Assembly: GCA_016282815.1 (NCBI GenBank)
Contig: JAEELU010000061.1
Span: forward strand, 1-11,512
Direction of reading: 5' to 3'
Origin: Acholeplasmatales bacterium
GTDB taxonomy: Bacteria > Bacillota_I > Bacilli_A > Acholeplasmatales > Anaeroplasmataceae
DNA: 11,512 bases
The notes beneath the pieces were generated by a model that was not told the DNA's origin, did not search any database, and saw nothing but the letters and a program-made list of their open reading frames with translations. Below are positions 8,601 through 11,512 of this stretch, in pieces; position 1 is the first letter of the stretch, and the number at the start of each line of letters is the position of its first letter. A program made the translations under genes and the position numbers.

Positions 8601-8753
8601 ACAGTAACTGCTGAAAGAAGCTACTATGCTAATTTAGTATGTGACTACGCTGACAACAATGATCCTAAGAATAATGGTAGTATCTACTACTCTTGGGTAT
8701 TTGATGCAGAAGGAAAGCCTAATACAACAAGCTGGGTTAGACCAGAAAAGTAA
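5688..8753 (+). CDS. Large PrsA/SurA-like surface lipoprotein B (degenerate parvulin modules)
   Basis: Secreted lipoprotein of 1021 aa: MKKK start, hydrophobic core at 5-18, lipobox LASC (19-22), lipidated Cys22. It is a diverged paralogue of the preceding protein. Residues 43-85 resemble a PrsA/SurA N-terminal segment. Parvulin-like module 1 runs from YHAVLIQFNSRKEA (287-300) to KYVMALRLD (417-425), interrupted by an Ala/Lys/Glu-rich helix at about 317-365, probably a coiled coil. Module 2 runs from DHFLINID (675-682) to GYHVLIL (848-854), which closely resembles the GYHIIKV end of true parvulins. An acidic loop DDDGDGSPDE (682-691) could bind calcium. The C-terminal region (893-1021) aligns with the end of lipoprotein A. 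Start and expression are fixed by the coupled ribosome binding site, and an intrinsic terminator follows. An extracytoplasmic chaperone role is inferred; isomerase activity is not demonstrated by any residue set I can verify. Confidence 0.8.
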   Translation: MKKKFIGFGALLALAGLTLASCGQSTRNSTTPYGDLQLDSVVATAKDNAYKMTTETYYNKLRYNGSTLVTDKIKEALYAKELAAIKDLFASNSIADLKAETVSLLIPTKDDKKLFTLDGTELLSESYLAAGCNNNYDVIKFTLENTVNANVSTSIFSTQSSESIESKTDVERNKAIKTFITTNARKGITIAATDLAFTYPADDSDFKIVKFTNVHDAKFADLVNPVLLSEAEKLSAQNALYQIADLEYIKAYNADEDDSETKNSNYIFKDTTIEDTYESSYQKFGTYHAVLIQFNSRKEAMDTINNLKANNGIDFKAIAANVSAKAKAYNEAAEADKDAKKAEYEAAIAEAKDAYKTLYNTYYAYKTVDSLDLDKFYYRNNLNKNDFSDLSEDITTLIQTTLEDNQLLAEPRNVSNKYVMALRLDTVYDVSGNSEEKKYANLSDDEKALYTTKIKYNTLIANASSYTSTNFKSMVYSRSNNDNKNDDIFIYDPIFEYKFYSSYSSDYTLIDKANFNNNLILKIDDYTYSVADFYKEASKTYSNSIITNYFELEYAYTYYDDYVDSDTHDSNVETLTTAINDFNAGKNSSYDKELGEANYLLLNYGYTKKDDIIKYYYDAQTCLTSYNSKKVFESWAKATDTGYTYADNLDTAGTLFNILTEGNKTYTDLFSINLDHFLINIDDDGDGSPDEPKKFLSKMSTDAEREDFKNAVVELARALYTEASNAAYEDNSLYKILTFIKSQYEEGATLKSDPTKTWDDYKKYNFLITVEQLASSGDITQSSVSNFVTPFADYVKGVFATCVDSNNSISTSYSNGKFIYYDTVNKTGNLITSADQITMDTLCETVYGYHVLILNSYSKAKETKYTSSDDSSGVQKAIQLLIKEDSDNSDNNIYITIDSYNEETNKVSFNQFLIYYIQKANGVESSLSSNISTLLSSMYDNIISTYTSSNFQNVLLLDLLNIKSDDATIQATVTAERSYYANLVCDYADNNDPKNNGSIYYSWVFDAEGKPNTTSWVRPEK

Positions 8754-8757
8754 AAAT

Positions 8758-8791
8758 AAAAATATCCAGGATTTTTCTTGGATATTTTTTT
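8758..8791 (+). terminator. Intrinsic terminator of the lipoprotein operon
   Basis: AAAAATATCCA (8758-8768) pairs perfectly with TGGATATTTTT (8779-8789) around a 10-nt loop, and a T-run continues to 8791. It begins 4 bases after the TAA of the second lipoprotein gene. Confidence 0.88.
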
Positions 8792-8804
8792 AAAATCATG
8801 CCCT

Positions 8805-8853
8805 CGCAACCAATAGTTGCGTAATTGAAAACTAAAGTTTATAGCGCAACCAA
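8805..8853. promoter_or_regulatory. CGCAAC repeats, candidate operator of the XRE-membrane regulator
   Basis: CGCAAC-CAATA-GTTGCG (8805-8821) is a perfect 6-bp dyad with a 5-nt centre. A second copy of CGCAACCAA (8845-8853) repeats the left arm (8805-8813) exactly 40 bp downstream, close to four helical turns, and lies in the -35 zone of the next gene's presumed promoter. The GC-rich half-site stands out in this AT-rich background. Binding by the adjacent HTH protein is inferred. Confidence 0.5.
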
Positions 8854-8864
8854 GCCGTTATTCA

Positions 8865-8870
8865 TATAAT
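8865..8870 (+). promoter_or_regulatory. Putative -10 element of the XRE-membrane regulator gene
   Basis: A perfect TATAAT with no good -35 at 16-18 nt; that position is occupied by the right-hand CGCAACC repeat. It lies in the loop side of an imperfect hairpin, AGCC-G-TTATT / AATAAGGCT (8853-8876, one bulged G). Initiation would be near 8877, giving a leader of about 20 nt. A weak -35 overlapped by repeats fits a regulated promoter. Confidence 0.5.
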
Positions 8871-8898
8871 AAGGCTGTAAACATAGGAGGAGAACAAA

Positions 8899-9543
8899 AT
8901 GAATATTGAAATTGCAAACAGATTATTAGAATTAAGAAAAAAGAATGGTTTAAGCCAAGATGAGCTTGCTGCTAAGCTTGGCATATCAAGACAAAGTGTA
9001 TCTAAATGGGAAAGAGCTGAGGCTTCACCTGATACAGATAATTTAATATGTCTTGCTAAAATATATGGTGTATCACTAGATGAATTATTATCTAATGATC
9101 AAACAGTTGAGGAAATCTCTGAAGAGGTTAAGGAACAGGCTGAAGCTAAGGAAGCTAAAGAGGAATGCCCAGGTCATAAATTCAACCCATGTGAGGAAAA
9201 GGTTGAAAACAGCTGGACTGAAGTTGGTGGTATTATAATAGGTGGCTTATATTTAGCCTATCTTGTTGTATATTTAGTATTAGGATTTACAGTAGCTGAC
9301 TTCTGGGCTTATGGCTGGCCAGGATTTATTCTTCCACCAGCAATCGGCTCTATCTTTACTGCAATAGGTAGAAAGAAATTCACAGAATTCCTATTACCTG
9401 TTGTATGTGCATATCTATATTGCCAATTAGGTATGTCAATTGATTTCTGGCATCCAGGCTGGGTAATATTCTTTGCAATACCTGTATTCTATATGGTATT
9501 TGGACCAATTGATACATACTTCGAAAAGAAAAGAAATAATTAG
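8899..9543 (+). CDS. XRE-family HTH regulator fused to a membrane domain
   Basis: The 214-aa protein starts with a complete Cro/C1-type helix-turn-helix (about 5-62). The block LSQDELAAKLGISRQSVSKWE (18-38) is typical of DNA-binding XRE domains. A Glu/Lys/Ala-rich linker (70-90) leads to a short CPGHKFNPC motif (90-98). Four hydrophobic segments follow (about 110-131, 136-156, 162-180, 186-204), with Trp-rich turns such as FWHPGW (183-188). This is a membrane-tethered regulator, a layout common in Bacillota, probably sensing an envelope or membrane signal; the signal is unknown. AGGAGGAG (8885-8892) 6 nt before the ATG supports the start. It has its own candidate promoter with repeats and is separated from the lipoprotein operon by a terminator, but it could still respond to envelope stress related to those proteins. 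No enzymatic domain is seen. Confidence 0.88.
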   Translation: MNIEIANRLLELRKKNGLSQDELAAKLGISRQSVSKWERAEASPDTDNLICLAKIYGVSLDELLSNDQTVEEISEEVKEQAEAKEAKEECPGHKFNPCEEKVENSWTEVGGIIIGGLYLAYLVVYLVLGFTVADFWAYGWPGFILPPAIGSIFTAIGRKKFTEFLLPVVCAYLYCQLGMSIDFWHPGWVIFFAIPVFYMVFGPIDTYFEKKRNN

Positions 9544-9569
9544 TAATAAATAATAAATAAAAATAGAAT

Positions 9570-9597
9570 GGTGGCCATTTTAAATGACCACCTTTTT
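9570..9597 (+). terminator. Intrinsic terminator of the XRE-membrane regulator gene
   Basis: GGTGG-C-CATT / AATG-A-CCACC (9570-9579 / 9583-9592) forms a nine-pair stem with one C/A mismatch and a 3-nt loop, followed by TTTTT. Read on the minus strand the same stem is followed only by ATTCTATTTTTA, so it may weakly terminate the convergent AbiE-like unit as well. Confidence 0.82.
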
Positions 9598-9640
9598 ATA
9601 TATATTTATATGATTCTATAAAACTATTAGACTTATAAAT

Positions 9641-10708
9641 TTAAATTTTAATAAAACCATTGTTTATCAAAATATTAATTGCAAAGCATGACTTATCAAA
9701 TGATGTCTTTGACATTTTCCTTACATAGTTAATATTTTTATAAACATCATCGGTGAATAAATCTCCATTTGGAATGACAGCATTTACCACATCAACGTTT
9801 GATAATACACCTGCAGTAAGTAATAAAACATCTGCAGCATAGTTAACAGCAATTTCCGCAGTAAATGGTTGACTAAAAATATGGTTTCTTATCTTCTTTA
9901 TTCCATCTAAAAAGTTACTATAATTTGTAGGGTATATTTTACCCCTTGATAAAATTGATAAGGAAGATTTAAATGTATCCAACAATGCATCCTCGTATGA
10001 GATGTCTAATCCCCTGTAAGCTATTTCGTTCTTTACAACACATAAATAATTATCCCTAATTTCGTAAAAATTTGAACTATTTCTAAATAAAACTACTATA
10101 TCGTAGAATTGCTTTATTACCTCGAGCTTTTTATCATTTGAATAATCATCATTATAAAATTTGATGCCGGTTGTTTCTGGAGCAAAGGCTGTAAGTTTAT
10201 CACCAAGTATTGCTTCAACTGTCGGACACTTCACAAAAATCGGATTGTCATCACATAATAATAAGTTATTATTTATTTCTTTGTTTGAAAAATTTTTATA
10301 AACATTATTCTCAAACAGTACATCCAATAGAATTACAACATCTCCATTATCAAAATAAATTGAATCGTATACAAATTTATAATGTTTTTTTGATATATTA
10401 TTATTTGTCTTTCTTACGCTTTCTGAATACGATTTAAACGGGTATATGACGGCTGCATTTTTTATATATGAGTCAATATCATAATCAACCGGAACTATAA
10501 TATCGCAATCAGTTGACAATCTATTAACATCATCAAGCAAAAGCATTAAACTTGAACCGCCTTTAAAAATAAAATCACAACCTGTTTTTGCCAAGGCTTC
10601 AACTAAACCTAATGCAACTATTGCCCTTTCCAATATAACAGGATCGCATTTTTTATTTTTAATTATTTCATCTATATGTTTTTTTGTGAATGTTTCTTTT
10701 AATATCAT
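9641..10708 (-). CDS. abiEii: AbiEii/AbiGii-family nucleotidyltransferase toxin
   Basis: Toxin-type nucleotidyltransferase of the type IV AbiE toxin-antitoxin / abortive phage infection family, which uses a nucleotide-transfer reaction to stop growth. In the 355-aa protein the polymerase-beta-like core is visible: FKGGSSL (48-54), then RLSTDCDI (63-70) with the metal-binding pair Asp67/Asp69, then a third acidic candidate, Asp129, in VVILLDVLFE. The block ILGDKLTAFAPETTGI (167-182), with Asp170-Lys171, matches the conserved Lys region of AbiEii proteins. The motifs look intact and the gene is unbroken. Its ATG overlaps the stop of the upstream antitoxin-like gene (ATGA, 10705-10708). The ribosome binding site is weak: GGAG (10725-10722) is about 13 nt away, so the toxin probably relies on coupled translation. 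The target RNA or protein cannot be told from sequence. Confidence 0.88.
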   Translation of the reverse strand: MILKETFTKKHIDEIIKNKKCDPVILERAIVALGLVEALAKTGCDFIFKGGSSLMLLLDDVNRLSTDCDIIVPVDYDIDSYIKNAAVIYPFKSYSESVRKTNNNISKKHYKFVYDSIYFDNGDVVILLDVLFENNVYKNFSNKEINNNLLLCDDNPIFVKCPTVEAILGDKLTAFAPETTGIKFYNDDYSNDKKLEVIKQFYDIVVLFRNSSNFYEIRDNYLCVVKNEIAYRGLDISYEDALLDTFKSSLSILSRGKIYPTNYSNFLDGIKKIRNHIFSQPFTAEIAVNYAADVLLLTAGVLSNVDVVNAVIPNGDLFTDDVYKNINYVRKMSKTSFDKSCFAINILINNGFIKI

Positions 10709-11388
10709 AAATATCTTATATCTCCAATATTATATTTTTTTAAATACGCTTTAAATTCTTCATATATGCTTCTTCTTTTGGCATATGCAAATAATGTTTT
10801 ATAATTAACTGCATATGTTGAAAATATTTGTTCATATATTTTCGGTCTTTCACTTCCCTCATAGAAAGAATTAATAATCTTATCTGAAAAAATATCCACA
10901 ATAATCTTCTCTATTTTTGGAGATTTTTCTTTTACATTAATCGGTGCCTTGCTAATAAGTGGCTTTAAAATAATAGTATTGTCAGTAGAATAATTGTATA
11001 TTTCGTTTTCAGAAGGATTAATCAATATATTGTACTTACCTTTCAGGTGTTCAAATATAAATTCCATATATATTTTTTCAACCTCTAATATGACTATATT
11101 TGAGTTTATTAAATGATTTAACCACTCATTTAACACAAAAATGTTCCACACAATAAAATCAATATCATAATTCTTAATAATATCATTAATGATATCATTA
11201 TTAATTTTACTTTTTTGGATTGAAAAAGCTTTTTTCGTGCCATATTTATAAATATCAGATGATATTTTATATATTTTCTTGTTTTCAATCATATTATTTA
11301 CTTCATTAATGCACGCTCTTAATGTAGTATATCCTTTTTCTTTTTTTATAGTTTTACACAATTCATCAAATGTAATAATATCATTCAT
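10705..11388 (-). CDS. AbiEi-like antitoxin / winged-helix partner of the AbiEii toxin
   Basis: The 227-aa protein is encoded directly upstream of, and 4-bp overlapping, the AbiEii-type toxin, the position of an AbiE antitoxin. Residues 1-58 have the pattern of a winged helix (a TFDELCKTI helix, TTLRACINEVNNMIE, then a beta wing with Lys/Tyr), suited to DNA binding. The rest resembles an AbiEi-like C-terminal domain: VWNIFVLNEW (80-89), VEKIYMEFIFEHL (103-115), LKPLISKAPI (141-150), KIEKIIVDIFSDK (158-170) and YAKRRSIYEE (202-211). I recall similar proteins catalogued as DUF6577 next to AbiEii toxins, but could not check. A good GAGGTGGTGG (11402-11393) supports the start. In known AbiE systems the antitoxin represses its own promoter and opposes the toxin without binding it; the same is inferred here. 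Composition is extremely Ile/Asn/Lys-rich, more so than the housekeeping genes. Confidence 0.75.
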   Translation of the reverse strand: MNDIITFDELCKTIKKEKGYTTLRACINEVNNMIENKKIYKISSDIYKYGTKKAFSIQKSKINNDIINDIIKNYDIDFIVWNIFVLNEWLNHLINSNIVILEVEKIYMEFIFEHLKGKYNILINPSENEIYNYSTDNTIILKPLISKAPINVKEKSPKIEKIIVDIFSDKIINSFYEGSERPKIYEQIFSTYAVNYKTLFAYAKRRSIYEEFKAYLKKYNIGDIRYL

Positions 11389-11404
11389 ATTGCCACCACC
11401 TCGT

Positions 11405-11410
11405 ATAATA
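11405..11410 (-). promoter_or_regulatory. Possible -10 of the AbiE-like operon
   Basis: TATTAT on the minus strand lies 3 bases upstream of the antitoxin ribosome binding site, with no recognisable -35 at 16-18 nt. An alternative is TAGACT (11442-11437), 17 nt, TACACT (11419-11414), which gives a more usual leader length. Either choice is overlapped by the dyad at 11409-11450. Confidence 0.3.
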
Positions 11411-11450
11411 TGTAGTGTAGATTTAGACCTTGGATAAGTCTAACTACATA
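11409..11450. promoter_or_regulatory. Nested dyad upstream of the antitoxin gene, candidate autoregulatory operator
   Basis: The outer arms TATGTAGT (11409-11416) and ACTACATA (11443-11450) are perfect inverted copies. The inner arms TTAGAC (11423-11428) and GTCTAA (11438-11443) are also perfect, around a 9-nt centre. There is no T-run, so it is not an intrinsic terminator. Known AbiEi antitoxins repress their promoter by binding inverted repeats in this position. Confidence 0.55.
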
Positions 11451-11471
11451 TTAGTATATTTGAAGTCCTAG

Positions 11472-11480
11472 TGTTATAAT
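11472..11480 (+). promoter_or_regulatory. Extended -10 pointing out of the right edge
   Basis: TGTTATAAT on the plus strand is a perfect extended -10; a weak -35 (TTAGTA, 11451-11456) lies 18 nt upstream. No ribosome binding site or convincing start follows within the remaining 32 bases, so the transcript would serve a gene outside the window. Confidence 0.35.
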
Positions 11481-11512
11481 CTTTATAGATATAACTAGAT
11501 GAATGAGCTAAC

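Noticed and set aside
2470..8753. Cell-wall adhesin or Mycoplasma-like recoded surface antigen
   Set aside because: There is no LPXTG anchor, no tandem repeats and no use of TGA for Trp; the N-terminal and strand motifs fit PrsA/SurA-like proteins better.
8801..8821. CRISPR-like or attachment-site repeat at the CGCAAC motifs
   Set aside because: There are only three short half-sites without regular spacers, no cas or integrase gene, and no tRNA end; an operator is the simpler reading.
9544..9640. Possible small RNA between the convergent genes
   Set aside because: Only one terminator hairpin and AT-rich sequence are present; no promoter or second structure supports a separate RNA.
10210..10437. 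75-aa plus-strand open frame
   Set aside because: It is a shadow inside the AbiEii-type toxin gene, without a ribosome binding site or recognisable protein features.
11180..11195. Perfect 16-bp palindrome ATATCATTAATGATAT with a repeated ATATCATTA
   Set aside because: It lies within the antitoxin-like coding region and is explained by its Asn-Asp-Ile repeats (KINNDIINDIIKNYDIDFI) written in AT-rich codons; no sign of a site function.

Overview
The window is AT-rich, roughly one third G+C by eye. It uses A/T-ending codons, strong AGGAGG-type ribosome binding sites and Gram-positive lipoprotein signals. The walJ(yycJ)-rlmH pair is typical of Bacilli. TGA is a stop codon (both ATGA gene overlaps depend on it) and TGG encodes Trp, so the standard bacterial code is used, not the Mycoplasma code. 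The best guess is a low-GC Bacillota, perhaps a gut-associated Erysipelotrichales/RF39-like member of the Bacilli. The taxonomy is an inference.

Left part (1-2400), minus strand. A divergent promoter reads leftwards into walJ, a metallo-beta-lactamase-fold hydrolase linked to the cell wall and WalRK. walJ overlaps rlmH, the 23S rRNA pseudouridine-1915 methyltransferase, by 4 bp. A separate, near-consensus promoter then drives a PlsC-type membrane acyltransferase. That unit ends in a 140-bp non-coding stretch rich in dyads, a direct repeat and a bidirectional terminator.

Centre (2400-8800), plus strand. A TG-extended promoter drives a bicistronic operon of two very large lipoproteins (1072 and 1021 aa) whose stop and start codons overlap by one base. 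Aligning them by eye shows they are diverged paralogues. Each has a lipobox, a PrsA/SurA-like N-terminal segment and what looks like two degenerate parvulin (rotamase) modules with large insertions. They are probably surface-anchored extracytoplasmic folding or binding factors, and they are the most interesting item here. A clear intrinsic terminator closes the operon.

Right part (8800-11512). A plus-strand gene encodes an XRE-type DNA-binding domain fused to a four-segment membrane domain. It is preceded by repeated CGCAAC half-sites that could be its operator. Convergent to it, on the minus strand, is a two-gene AbiE-like (type IV) toxin-antitoxin or abortive-infection module: a winged-helix antitoxin-like protein followed, with a 4-bp overlap, by an AbiEii nucleotidyltransferase. 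A nested dyad lies upstream of the antitoxin, where an AbiEi-type autoregulator would bind. An extended -10 on the plus strand at the right edge suggests another gene beyond the window.

No tRNA, rRNA, CRISPR array, transposase or phage structural gene was seen. No stretch longer than 300 bases lacks a gene.
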